A DNA stretch of 64,000 bases from an uncultured Clostridium sp. GTDB lineage: Bacteria; Bacillota; Clostridia; TANB77; CAG-508. The stretch covers positions 32,477-96,476 of the forward strand of contig CAOKLQ010000007.1 of the NCBI GenBank assembly GCA_948469315.1, given 5' to 3'. Of the stretch, positions 19,075-27,649 are shown in pieces. The notes under the pieces are model-generated. The model had not been told where the DNA came from. It worked only from the letters and a program-made list of their open reading frames with translations, and did no database searches. Every line of letters begins with the position of its first letter. Within the stretch, counting starts at the first letter, position 1. The translations under genes were made by a program, and so were the position numbers.

Positions 19075-20166
19075 ATGAGAAGAATATTATTTTGCGCATA
19101 TTCATTAGATATTGGAGGAATTGAAACAGCTTTACTTACTTTAATTAATGAACTTGTAAAAAAAAATTATGATATAACATTAGTTTTAGAAAAAAAACGA
19201 GGAATATTTTTAAATCAAATAGATAAAAATATAAAAATTATAGAGTATATACCAAATAACAATAAAAATATAGTAATAAGAAAAATATCAAATTTTATTA
19301 AAAGAATTAAATTTATTTTAAAATATAAAAATAGATTTAGTTTTGCAGCATCTTTTGCTACATACTCTCTATCAGGTTCATTTATTGCAAGACAAGCTTC
19401 AAAGAATAACTGTATTTGGGTACATTCAAATTATATGAGTTTATTTTCTAATAATAAAAATAAATTTATTAAATTTTTTAATGATATAAATGTACAAAAA
19501 TTCAAAAATATAATATTTGTTTCAAATAATGCAAAAGAGGTATTTATTAAACAATTTTCACAATTAGAAAAAAAATGCAAAGTAATTAATAATATTATAG
19601 ATTATGAAAGAATACTTAAGTTATCAGAAGAAAAAGTAGAAGATTATAAAAAAAGTTACCCTACAATTTTATATGTAGGAAGATTAACCGAGGAAGATAA
19701 AAAAATAAGTAGAATAATAGAAGTTGCTAAGAAATTAGTAGAAGATAATATTAAATTTAAAGTTTTGATTATTGGAGATGGAAAAGATAAACAAAATTAT
19801 ATAAAAAAAGTAAAAGAGCTAAAATTAGAACAAAATATTGTATTTTTAGGAAAAAAGAAAAATCCATACCCATATTTTAAGAAAAGTGACTTTTTAATAT
19901 TAACATCAGACTATGAAGGATATCCAGTTGTATATAATGAAGCAAAAATTTTAAATCTTCCAATACTTACAACAAATGTATCAGATAGCAAGCAAATAAT
20001 TGAAAATAAGTATGGAATTGTAACAACAAAAGATGTAGAAAATATATATGCAAATACTAAGAAGATGTTAGAAGAAAGATTTAAATTAAAAGAAAAATTT
20101 GATGTTTTAAAGTATAATAAAGAAAATATTAAATTAGTAGAAGATATTATAAATTATATAGTTTGA
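19075..20166 (+). CDS. Glycosyltransferase family 4
   Basis: A 363-residue GT-B glycosyltransferase. The N-terminal fold starts with ILFCAYSLDIGGIETALL. The nucleotide-sugar domain has ILYVGRLTEEDKK and ends with DYEGYPVVYNEAKI, the E-x7-E donor-binding motif. It is cytoplasmic or membrane-associated and transfers a sugar during assembly of the surface polymer. Donor and acceptor cannot be predicted. It is the first glycosyltransferase of the envelope region and lies before the strong promoter of the ABC exporter. Confidence 0.88.
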   Translation: MRRILFCAYSLDIGGIETALLTLINELVKKNYDITLVLEKKRGIFLNQIDKNIKIIEYIPNNNKNIVIRKISNFIKRIKFILKYKNRFSFAASFATYSLSGSFIARQASKNNCIWVHSNYMSLFSNNKNKFIKFFNDINVQKFKNIIFVSNNAKEVFIKQFSQLEKKCKVINNIIDYERILKLSEEKVEDYKKSYPTILYVGRLTEEDKKISRIIEVAKKLVEDNIKFKVLIIGDGKDKQNYIKKVKELKLEQNIVFLGKKKNPYPYFKKSDFLILTSDYEGYPVVYNEAKILNLPILTTNVSDSKQIIENKYGIVTTKDVENIYANTKKMLEERFKLKEKFDVLKYNKENIKLVEDIINYIV

Positions 20167-20190
20167 CATACTTTACTATTATGATATAAT
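20163..20190 (+). promoter_or_regulatory. Strong promoter of the polymer-export operon
   Basis: TTGACA (20163-20168), 16 bases, TATAAT (20185-20190). It overlaps the last codon and stop of the preceding gene and reads into the ABC ATPase gene. Confidence 0.85.
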
Positions 20191-20219
20191 ATAAAAAATC
20201 TTTATACAAGGAGAATAAA

Positions 20220-20963
20220 ATGAGCCAAGAAAGACAAATAGCAATAAGCGTAAAAAATGTAACCAAAAAATTTAACGTATTTTTTGATAAAACAAACACA
20301 ATAAAAGAAAAGCTTTTATTTTGGAATAGAACTAAAAATAAAGAAGAAAGAACAGTTTTAAATGATATAAGTTTAGATATAAAAAAAGGAGAAGTAGTAG
20401 GATTAATTGGGACTAATGGAAGTGGAAAATCTACACTTCTTAAATTAATGACAAAAATAATATACCCAAACAGTGGGCAAATAACAACAAATGGAAAATT
20501 AACCTCACTTTTAGAATTAGGAGCGGGATTTCATCCAGACTTTTCAGGAAGAGAAAATATATATTTTAATGCTTCAATTTTTGGACTTACAAGGAAAGAA
20601 ATAGATGATAGGTTAGAACAAATAATAGAATTTTCAGAATTAAAAGATTATATAGATAATCCAGTAAGAACGTATTCATCAGGAATGTATATGAGGCTTG
20701 CTTTTTCTGTTGCAATAAATGTAGATGCACAGATTTTATTAGTAGATGAGATATTATCAGTAGGAGACCAACATTTTCAAGAAAAATGTTTTAAAAAGAT
20801 CGAAGAATTAAAAGCACAAGGTAAAACAATTGTTATTGTAACACATACAATGGGAGCAGTACAAAGATTTTGTACAAGAGCTGTGTGGTTATATAATGGA
20901 AAAATTAAAATGGATGGAAATCCAGATGATGTAGTACCAGAATATACAAAAGTAACTGCGTAA
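20220..20963 (+). CDS. ABC exporter ATPase for a wall polysaccharide (TagH/Wzt-like)
   Basis: A 247-residue ATPase with Walker A GTNGSGKST (about 70-78), signature YSSGMYMR (about 155) and Walker B ILLVDEILSVGD. The segment LLELGAGFHPDFSGRENIY is characteristic of teichoic acid and O-antigen exporters (TagH, Wzt, RfbE). There is no C-terminal substrate-recognition extension, so export is probably not selective for a modified chain end. It works with the permease encoded immediately downstream to move undecaprenyl-linked polymer across the membrane. AAGGAG precedes the ATG. Confidence 0.93.
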   Translation: MSQERQIAISVKNVTKKFNVFFDKTNTIKEKLLFWNRTKNKEERTVLNDISLDIKKGEVVGLIGTNGSGKSTLLKLMTKIIYPNSGQITTNGKLTSLLELGAGFHPDFSGRENIYFNASIFGLTRKEIDDRLEQIIEFSELKDYIDNPVRTYSSGMYMRLAFSVAINVDAQILLVDEILSVGDQHFQEKCFKKIEELKAQGKTIVIVTHTMGAVQRFCTRAVWLYNGKIKMDGNPDDVVPEYTKVTA

Positions 20964-20986
20964 AACAAAAAAGAGGAGTAAATGTA

Positions 20987-21763
20987 ATGGTTAATATGTT
21001 TAAAAATATATATCAATATAGAGAACTATTAAAAACAAATATAAAAAAAGAAATAAGAGGAAAATATAAGCATTCATTTTTAGGTGTATTATGGTCGTTT
21101 TTATACCCATTATTACAACTTGCAGTATATGCTATAATTTTTCCATTAATATTAAGAAATACACAAGAAAACTATGTGATATTTTTGTGTGTTGCATTAA
21201 TACCTTGGAACTTTTTTACAACAATTGTAACACAGTCAACAGGAACAATAATTGCAAATGGAGATATTGTAAAAAAAGTATATTTCCCAAGAGAAATATT
21301 GCCAATATCAGTAGTAACTAGCCAGCTAGTCAATTTTTTAATATCAACAATTATAATAATTGCATTTGTTTTATGTGCAGGAATGGGACTTTCAAAATAC
21401 ATAATTTTTTATCCAATAATATTGTTAATACAATATATACTTTCGGTAGGAATATCATTTATAGTATCTAGTGTAACAGTATTTTTAAGAGATTTAGAAC
21501 ATCTAATTAGTATTGCAATGATGATGCTATTTTATGCAACTCCTATAGCATATTCAGCAGATACAATACCTGCAAATTTTCAATTTATAATAACATTAAA
21601 TCCAATGGCACATATATTAAATGCTTATAGAGATATTTTTTACTATCAAAGAATGCCAAACATACAAACTTTAGGTATAATGCTTGCAATATCTATATTT
21701 ATATTTGTTATAGGATACTTAATATTCAATAAATTACAAAGAAACTTTGCGGAGGAATTATAA
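20987..21763 (+). CDS. ABC-2 permease for wall polysaccharide export (TagG/Wzm-like)
   Basis: A 258-residue integral membrane protein with about six transmembrane segments and the N-terminal pattern REIRGKYKHSFLGVLWSFLYP-type seen in TagG/Wzm permeases (REIRGKY is KEIRGKY here). It pairs with the ATPase gene 23 bases upstream. AGAGGAG lies before the ATG. The two-gene exporter next to a CDP-glycerol transferase indicates teichoic-acid-like polymer export. Confidence 0.92.
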   Translation: MVNMFKNIYQYRELLKTNIKKEIRGKYKHSFLGVLWSFLYPLLQLAVYAIIFPLILRNTQENYVIFLCVALIPWNFFTTIVTQSTGTIIANGDIVKKVYFPREILPISVVTSQLVNFLISTIIIIAFVLCAGMGLSKYIIFYPIILLIQYILSVGISFIVSSVTVFLRDLEHLISIAMMMLFYATPIAYSADTIPANFQFIITLNPMAHILNAYRDIFYYQRMPNIQTLGIMLAISIFIFVIGYLIFNKLQRNFAEEL

Positions 21764-21784
21764 AATATAAAAGGGAATTTGAAT

Positions 21785-22972
21785 ATGAAGAAAAGAATAG
21801 GATTTTCAAGCTTTCCAGACTATTCTGGAAATAGTAAAGCTTTATATAAAGCTTTACTATTAAAAGATTTAAAAGAATTTGAGTTAGTATGGTTTGTAAA
21901 AGATATAAAAGTAAAAGAACAATTAGAAAAATTAAATATAAAAGTTTTTTGTGATTTTGAAGACAACTTTGAAGAAGAGTTTTCTAAAACACACATAATG
22001 TTTATTACACATGATAATTATATAAACATAAAAAGGGATTATCAAATATTTGTAGGCTTATGGCATGGGTTAGGACCAAAAAAAAGTGGAGCTTTAATTC
22101 AAACAAAAGAAGCAAGAGAATTTATTGATACATATTCAAAATCTTGTGATTATATACTTGCACCTAGTGAATTTGGAAGTATTGTTTTTTCAGCATTATT
22201 TAATAAAAAAGTTGATAAAATATTACAATATCCTCAACCAAGATATGAATTTTTAGAAAAAAGTAATGGAAAGCAAAATCTAGAAAAATTATTGAAAAAA
22301 GATTTATCTAAATTTAGAAAAATTATATTATATGCACCAACATTTAGAAATGGTTTAGGAGAGCGAAATGGACAATTAAGTAATCAAAATCTAATAAATG
22401 TAAATAAATATAAAGAAAAAGAATTTATAGATTATTTATTAAAAAATAATTATCTACTAATTTTAAAAATGCATCCATCAGAGGAAACAAAAGTAAATAT
22501 AGAAGATGGTACACAAAATGTTGTTATATTAAAAGATGAATTAATGATAAAAAATTTAATAAGTATAAATGAAATACTAAATGGAATTGATTTATTAATT
22601 GCAGATTATTCTTCAATATATATAGATTTTATAAATTTATTAAGACCTATTATTTTCTTAAATACAGATGAGGAAAAATATATAGAAGATAGAGGTTTAA
22701 TATTTAATTCAACACAATTTTGGTTTCCTGGACCTAAAGTAAATAATATGACAAATTTATGTGATGAAATAGATAAAATGTTTCAAGATGAAAACTATTA
22801 TAAAACACAAAGGATACAATTTAATAATTTAGTAAATGAATCTAAAGATTTAAGCTGTGATAGATTTATAGATGAATTTATTAAAGATATTGAAGTAAAA
22901 GAAGATGAAAAAGAACAAAATAAAGAAAGTAAAAAAACATTAATTAGTAAAATTTTAAATAAATTTAAATAG
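21785..22972 (+). CDS. CDP-glycerol glycerophosphotransferase family (TagB/TagF-like)
   Basis: A 395-residue enzyme that transfers glycerol-phosphate (or a related polyol-phosphate) from CDP-glycerol to a membrane-linked acceptor. Family landmarks are GLWHGLGPKKS with the catalytic His, ILYAPTFRNG, LKMHPSEE with the second His, and IADYSSIYIDF. The ATG at 21785 is placed behind AAAAGGGAA; a TTG two codons earlier is in frame. At this length it resembles primases and short polymerases rather than the long TagF. It is direct evidence that the surface polymer contains polyol-phosphate. Confidence 0.9.
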   Translation: MKKRIGFSSFPDYSGNSKALYKALLLKDLKEFELVWFVKDIKVKEQLEKLNIKVFCDFEDNFEEEFSKTHIMFITHDNYINIKRDYQIFVGLWHGLGPKKSGALIQTKEAREFIDTYSKSCDYILAPSEFGSIVFSALFNKKVDKILQYPQPRYEFLEKSNGKQNLEKLLKKDLSKFRKIILYAPTFRNGLGERNGQLSNQNLINVNKYKEKEFIDYLLKNNYLLILKMHPSEETKVNIEDGTQNVVILKDELMIKNLISINEILNGIDLLIADYSSIYIDFINLLRPIIFLNTDEEKYIEDRGLIFNSTQFWFPGPKVNNMTNLCDEIDKMFQDENYYKTQRIQFNNLVNESKDLSCDRFIDEFIKDIEVKEDEKEQNKESKKTLISKILNKFK

Positions 22973-22982
22973 GAATAATATT

Positions 22983-23921
22983 ATGTGTAAAGTAAGTATA
23001 ATAGTACCAGTTTATAATACTCAAAAATATTTAGAAAAATGTTTAGACTCATTAGTTAACCAAACTATGAAAGATATAGAAATCATAGTTGTTAACGATG
23101 GGTCTATTGACCATTCTGAAGATATTATTAAAAAATATGAAGAAAATTATCCTACAATGATAAAATATTTTAAAAAGAACAATGGAGGACTATCTGATAG
23201 CAGAAATTTTGGGGTTAAAAAAGCAACTGGAAAATATTTAGCATTTGTAGATTCAGACGATTATATTGATATAAACTTATTTTCAAATTTAGAAGAATAT
23301 ATAAAAAAAGACGTAGAATTAATAAAGTATAAGACTATAAAGATATATGAAGATGGAAGACAAGAAAAATTTGCAGGTCCAGTATTTAAGCAAAAAAATG
23401 GACAAGAAGCATTTAATGAACTATATTCAAAAGATACATTGCTAGAGCCAGCATGGCTGTATCTATATAAAAGAGAATTTTGGAATAAAAATAATTTTAA
23501 GTTTACTCCAAATACCTATCATGAAGATTTTGGGCTGATACCATTAATTATTTTGCAAGCTAAAATTATTGTATCAACAGATGTATATGGCTATTATTAT
23601 ATTCAAAGGCAAAATAGTATAATAACAGATAAAAGTAAAACTCTAAAAAAAGCAAATGATTTATTAATTCATTATGATAATATGATAAAAAAAGTAAATG
23701 AATTAAATTTAAATAAAAAAACTAAAGAAAATATAAAAATTTATTATACAAATGCTATATTGCTAAAAACTAAAGAACTGCAAAAAAAAGAATATAAGAT
23801 ATATATAAAACAGATAAAAAAAAGAAAAATGGTTAAAAATATTAAAGTAAGAAATTTAAAACAATTAGTAAAAAAAGTATTACTTTTAATAAATATAAAA
23901 TTATATTTGAAGTTAAGGTGA
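22983..23921 (+). CDS. Glycosyltransferase family 2
   Basis: A 312-residue GT-A enzyme. It starts with VSIIVPVYNTQKYLEKCLDS, continues with the nucleotide-binding VVNDGS, and carries the metal-binding VDSDDYID (DxD-like). The C-terminal third is Lys-rich and likely membrane-associated. It lies 10 bases behind the CDP-glycerol transferase in the same operon. Sugar specificity is unknown. Confidence 0.9.
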   Translation: MCKVSIIVPVYNTQKYLEKCLDSLVNQTMKDIEIIVVNDGSIDHSEDIIKKYEENYPTMIKYFKKNNGGLSDSRNFGVKKATGKYLAFVDSDDYIDINLFSNLEEYIKKDVELIKYKTIKIYEDGRQEKFAGPVFKQKNGQEAFNELYSKDTLLEPAWLYLYKREFWNKNNFKFTPNTYHEDFGLIPLIILQAKIIVSTDVYGYYYIQRQNSIITDKSKTLKKANDLLIHYDNMIKKVNELNLNKKTKENIKIYYTNAILLKTKELQKKEYKIYIKQIKKRKMVKNIKVRNLKQLVKKVLLLINIKLYLKLR

Positions 23922-23925
23922 GAAT

Positions 23926-24135
23926 ATGAGTGAAGATATAAATGAATTAAAATTAGTAAATGAAGAGTTAAATGAAGAAATTAAGATATTACAAGAAAAA
24001 CTTGAATTATTAAAAAAGGATGATGAGTATTTTAAAAGTGAAACAATTAGACTAAATGAAGAATTAGAAAAAATAAAAAGCTCAAAAAGCTATATAATAT
24101 TAGAAAAAGTTAAAAATTTAATTAGGAGAAAGTAA
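23926..24135 (+). CDS. Small coiled-coil protein
   Basis: A 69-residue protein made almost wholly of heptad-like repeats of Leu, Glu and Lys, ending in a basic KNLIRRK. GGTGAGAAT precedes its ATG, and it is squeezed between two glycosyltransferase genes with 4- and 1-base gaps, so it is very likely translated. The end (SKSYIILEKVKNLIRR) resembles the coiled-coil tail appended to some rhamnan and capsule glycosyltransferases. A scaffold for neighbouring transferases or a chain-length role is possible but unproven. Confidence 0.65.
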   Translation: MSEDINELKLVNEELNEEIKILQEKLELLKKDDEYFKSETIRLNEELEKIKSSKSYIILEKVKNLIRRK

Positions 24136-24136
24136 T

Positions 24137-25171
24137 ATGAAGCCAAGAATATTATTAGTAATAGATTCTAAAGGATGGGCTTTAGATAATATTGCTAAAC
24201 AAATAAAGAAAAATTTAAGTGATTTTTATGAAATAGATATAATTTATTCAAAATTGTTTAATGATAATATTGTTAAAATTCTCATTTTATCTAAAAAATA
24301 CAGTTTAGTTCATTTTTTATGGAGAGGACTTATCTCATGGGTATATTCTGAAAATTCTAAATATTATATAAATAAATTGGGAATGAATTATGATGAGTTT
24401 ATAGACGAATATATAGATAAAAACAATATAACAACTTCAATATGTGATCATTTATTTTTAGACCAAAAAGATAATGAATTAACTAAGTTTGTTACTAATA
24501 AAACTAAAAACTATGTAGTAATGTCTAAAAAATTAGAAGAAATTTATACAAATTTAAATCAAATAAAAAAACCATTAATGGTAATTCATGATGGTGTAGA
24601 TTTAGAAATTTTTAAACCAGAAAATTTAGATAGATTTAGAAATATTGAAAATAGAAAGATAATACTAGGATGGGCAGGAAATAGTAAATTTACAGATTCT
24701 GAAAATGATGAAGATCTAAAAGGTTTAAGTAAAGTAATAATACCAGCTATTCAAGAATTAAAAGAAGAAGGATATAATATAGATAATTATTTTGCAGATA
24801 GAAATGTGAAATTAATTCCATATAATGAAATGCCTAAATATTATAATAATATAGATGTATATATATGTGCATCTAAAACAGAAGAGACGCCAGAACCAGT
24901 GTTAGAGGCTATGGCATGTGGTATACCTGTAATTTCAACTAATGTTGGAATAGTTCCAGAAGCATTTGGAGAAATACAAAAGAGATTTATTTTAGAGCAA
25001 AGAAGCAAACAATGTTTAAAGAATAAAATAAAGGAATTATTAAGTAATAAAAGATTATTTGAAGAATTATCAAAAGAAAACTTAGATAAAATAAAAATGT
25101 GGGATTGGAAGCAAATTACTAAAAAATATAAAGAATTTTTTGATGAAAATTTAAAAATGGAGAAGAAATAA
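24137..25171 (+). CDS. Glycosyltransferase family 4
   Basis: A 344-residue GT-B enzyme. Its N-terminal Rossmann half begins RILLVIDSKGWALDNIA. The C-terminal half contains VIHDGVD, ILGWAGNSKF and the donor site EETPEPVLEAMACGIPVIS (E-x7-E). This type resembles capsule and teichoic acid decorating enzymes. It is packed in the operon, with 1 and 1 base to its neighbours. Confidence 0.9.
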   Translation: MKPRILLVIDSKGWALDNIAKQIKKNLSDFYEIDIIYSKLFNDNIVKILILSKKYSLVHFLWRGLISWVYSENSKYYINKLGMNYDEFIDEYIDKNNITTSICDHLFLDQKDNELTKFVTNKTKNYVVMSKKLEEIYTNLNQIKKPLMVIHDGVDLEIFKPENLDRFRNIENRKIILGWAGNSKFTDSENDEDLKGLSKVIIPAIQELKEEGYNIDNYFADRNVKLIPYNEMPKYYNNIDVYICASKTEETPEPVLEAMACGIPVISTNVGIVPEAFGEIQKRFILEQRSKQCLKNKIKELLSNKRLFEELSKENLDKIKMWDWKQITKKYKEFFDENLKMEKK

Positions 25172-25172
25172 A

Positions 25173-26114
25173 ATGCCAAAAGTAAGTGTTATAGTACCTG
25201 TTTACAATGTAGAAAATTATATAGAAAAATGTATAGATTCATTAGTAAATCAAACTTTAGAAGATATTCAAATAATAATAGTAAATGATGGATCCAAAGA
25301 TTCATCTAAAGAAAAAATTGAAAAATATTTAAAAGACAAAAGAATTATATATTTAGAAAAAGAAAATGGTGGATTATCAGATGCAAGAAATTATGGTATT
25401 CCATATGCAAAAGGAGAATATATAGGATTTGTTGATTCAGATGATTATGTTGAAAAGACAATGTTTGAAAAAATGTATAATAAAGCTGTAAAGGAAAATT
25501 CTGATATGGTAGAATGCGATTTTTTATGGGAATATCCTAGTAAAACAAAAATAGATACAGGGAAAATATATGAAGGAAAAAAAAGGGGAATAGTAGAAGC
25601 AAGAGTAGTTGCTTGGAACAAAATAATAAAAAGACAAATTTTAGAAAATGAAAAAATAGAATTTCCAAAAGGATTAAGATATGAAGATGTTGAGTTTTTT
25701 TATAAGTTAATTCCAAACTTAGATAAAATATCTTTTATAAAAGAGCCTTTAGTACACTATGTTCAAAGAGATACATCTATTGCAAATACTCAAAATGAAA
25801 GAACAGCTGAAATATTTAAAGTATTAGAAAATGTTATAAATTATTACATAGAACAAAATATATTTAATGAATATAAAGAAGAATTAGAATATTCTTATAC
25901 AAGAATTTTATTATGTAGTTCATTAAAAAGAATTACACAAATAAAGGACAAGCAATTAAGAAAGGCTTTAATAAAATTAACTTGGAAAAATTTAAATTCA
26001 AAATTTCCTAATTGGAAACAAAATAAATATTTAAAAGAAAACAAAACTTTAAAAAACTTATATATAAAATCTATAAATAAAATTACTTTTTCTATTTATA
26101 GTAAGCTTTTTTAA
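25173..26114 (+). CDS. Glycosyltransferase family 2
   Basis: A 313-residue GT-A enzyme beginning VSVIVPVYNVENYIEKCIDS, with VNDGS and VDSDDYVE. It is closely similar in plan to the GT2 at 22983, suggesting duplication within the cluster. It is the last gene before a 248-base gap that holds structured RNA element B. Confidence 0.9.
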   Translation: MPKVSVIVPVYNVENYIEKCIDSLVNQTLEDIQIIIVNDGSKDSSKEKIEKYLKDKRIIYLEKENGGLSDARNYGIPYAKGEYIGFVDSDDYVEKTMFEKMYNKAVKENSDMVECDFLWEYPSKTKIDTGKIYEGKKRGIVEARVVAWNKIIKRQILENEKIEFPKGLRYEDVEFFYKLIPNLDKISFIKEPLVHYVQRDTSIANTQNERTAEIFKVLENVINYYIEQNIFNEYKEELEYSYTRILLCSSLKRITQIKDKQLRKALIKLTWKNLNSKFPNWKQNKYLKENKTLKNLYIKSINKITFSIYSKLF

Positions 26115-26161
26115 AATTTATAAATATTATAAGAATTATGCATTTTTTGTAGAAACTAAAG

Positions 26162-26241
26162 TTTGCGAACTCTTCGTGGGGACCGATGAGCATTGTTCAA
26201 TCTATGATTGTTACAATGCCATTGGGGAGGAGTGAGCAAGA
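26162..26241 (+). ncRNA. Structured RNA element B (same core as element A)
   Basis: Stem TTTGCGAACTCTTC (26162-26175) faces GAGGAGTGAGCAAGA. Inside it are TCGTGGGGACCGATG (26173-26188), a hairpin GCATTGT/ACAATGC, and CATTGGGGAGG (26219-26230). CCGATG pairs with CATTGG. In element A the equivalent pair is CCGAC/GTTGG, so a base-pair change is compensated. Conserved unpaired GGGGA and GGAG flank the helix in both. The gene that follows is unrelated to comF, which suggests a stand-alone RNA rather than a gene-specific switch. Confidence 0.55.
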
Positions 26242-26261
26242 ACAAAACTATAATTTATAGA

Positions 26262-26356
26262 TAAACCTTTTGAAAGATTCTTAAGAAACCGAAGGTGTCT
26301 TAAGCAGGATAGGATTAAAAGGTAATGGCGGAGCCCTTGACCTTTTAAAAAAGGAG
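26262..26356 (+). promoter_or_regulatory. Candidate cis-regulatory leader with alternative pairings
   Basis: Three segments compete. CCTTTTGA (26266-26273) can pair with TTAAAAGG (26315-26322). TTAAAAGGT (26315-26323) can instead pair with ACCTTTTAA (26340-26348). CCTTTT (26341-26346) can also cover the ribosome site AAAAGGAG just before the ATG at 26363. A palindromic CTTAAG stem sits in between. This geometry would let the upstream region open or close the ribosome site. I do not recognise a known riboswitch. Confidence 0.4.
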
Positions 26357-26362
26357 TAATGT

Positions 26363-27475
26363 ATGAAAAAAATTATTTTTGGAATAACAGTTCTAACACT
26401 AGGAGGAGCAGAAAGAACATTAGTAGATATAGCAAATAGACTTTGCTATAGATATGAAGTTACAATTTTTTGTATATATTCTGGTGGAGAACTTGAAAAA
26501 GAATTATCTAATAAAATAAAATTAATTCATTTATGTAAAAAAAGTTACAATGAACTTACAAAAATAGAAAAAATATATATGTCTTTAAAAATTTTATTTA
26601 ATACAAAATATTTATACAAAACATACATATGGGGACAATATGACAAAGAAATTGCTTTTTTAGAAGGACCAATTACAAGAATTTTTGCTTGTTTTAAAGA
26701 TAAAAATAAAAAAATTGTCTGGATTCATAATGATATAGGTAAAGTATTTGGAAATAATTTAAAATCAAAATTAAAAAGTATATTAGATAAAAAAGCATAT
26801 AAAAAGTATGGAAAACTTATTTTTGTAAGTAAAGATAATTTAGAAAAATTTAATAAAAAATATAAAATAAAAAATGAAAAACAAGTTATATATAATTATA
26901 TTGAAAAAGATGAAGTACTAAAAAAAGTAAATAGAAAAATAAATTTTGAATTTCCAAAAGATAGAGTTAATTTTGTAACAGTTGCAAGGTTAGTAGAGCA
27001 AAAAGCAATAGATAGACTAATAAAAGTACATAGTAAGTTAATAAAAGAAGGCTATAAACATAATTTTTATATAATAGGTGATGGACCAAAAAGAAAAGAA
27101 TTAGAAACTTTAATTGAAACAGAAGATGTAGGACAAACATTTAAATTATTAGGAAAAATGCAAAATCCTTACCCATACATAAAGAAGGCGGATTATTTTT
27201 GCTTACTTACATATTTTGAAGGATACCCTATGGTATTAGAAGAAGCAAAAATATTAGATAAATATATATTAATAACAGATACTGCAGCAAGGGAAACAGT
27301 GCAAAATTATAAAAAATCACAAATATTTGAAAATACACAAGAAGGAATATATGAAGGACTAAAAAATATAATTATACACAATGTAGGGGTGGGCGTCTTG
27401 GGCGACCCGCAAAACAATAATAACTATGACAACCGCACTATAATACAACAAATTTGTAAAATAATAGAAGAATAA
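26363..27475 (+). CDS. Glycosyltransferase family 4 with a repeat inserted near its end
   Basis: A 370-residue GT-B enzyme beginning IIFGITVLTLGGAERTLVD, with VNFVTVARLVEQK and the donor site FEGYPMVLEEAKI. From about residue 340 to 351 the reading frame crosses a GTAGGG-type palindrome (27380-27415) that encodes NVGVGVLGDPQ, then Asn-rich sequence, before a family-like C-terminal helix (IIQQICKIIEE). The repeat therefore entered in-frame at a tolerant surface position. AAAGGAG precedes the ATG. Sugar specificity is unknown. Confidence 0.88.
   Translation: MKKIIFGITVLTLGGAERTLVDIANRLCYRYEVTIFCIYSGGELEKELSNKIKLIHLCKKSYNELTKIEKIYMSLKILFNTKYLYKTYIWGQYDKEIAFLEGPITRIFACFKDKNKKIVWIHNDIGKVFGNNLKSKLKSILDKKAYKKYGKLIFVSKDNLEKFNKKYKIKNEKQVIYNYIEKDEVLKKVNRKINFEFPKDRVNFVTVARLVEQKAIDRLIKVHSKLIKEGYKHNFYIIGDGPKRKELETLIETEDVGQTFKLLGKMQNPYPYIKKADYFCLLTYFEGYPMVLEEAKILDKYILITDTAARETVQNYKKSQIFENTQEGIYEGLKNIIIHNVGVGVLGDPQNNNNYDNRTIIQQICKIIEE
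27380..27415 (+). repeat. GTAGGG-type palindromic repeat, copy 3, inside a CDS
   Basis: AATGTAGGGGTGGGCGTC facing GGGCGACCCGC, an imperfect palindrome inside the coding sequence of the GT4 gene, kept in frame. It is strikingly GC-rich compared with the gene around it. Confidence 0.75.
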
Positions 27476-27490
27476 ACGAAATTAAATTAA

Positions 27491-27626
27491 GATAAATTAA
27501 TAATATTTAAAAACGAGTTCGACCCGACTATTACATATAGGTAGAGACCGTGGCACAAAGGTATGAATATTTTATCTAAGTTTAAGCGTTTGGAGAACGG
27601 AATTTTTAAATATTACTTAATTTATC
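27491..27626 (+). ncRNA. Structured element C between glycosyltransferase genes
   Basis: Terminal arms of about 24 bases (27491-27514 with 27602-27626) pair with two mismatches. They enclose GTTCGACCCGACTATTAC, GGTAGAGACCGTGG and a TTTGGAGAAC end. GTTC/GAAC and CCGA/TTGG could form inner helices as in elements A and B, but the resemblance is weak. It fills the 174-base gap. It could be a third member of the RNA family or an unrelated hairpin element. Confidence 0.4.
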
Positions 27627-27649
27627 TTTAAATATATTTAGGAGGGGTT

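Noticed and set aside
21091..21321. Open frames overlapping genes on the + strand (21091-21321, 57648-57869, 59775-59978)
   Set aside because: They lie entirely inside the ABC permease, GT39-like and sortase genes, have no ribosome site and match no family.
26162..26356. Known riboswitch classes (TPP, SAM, FMN, glycine, c-di-GMP) for the leader at 26.2 kb
   Set aside because: None of their conserved core sequences could be matched by eye.
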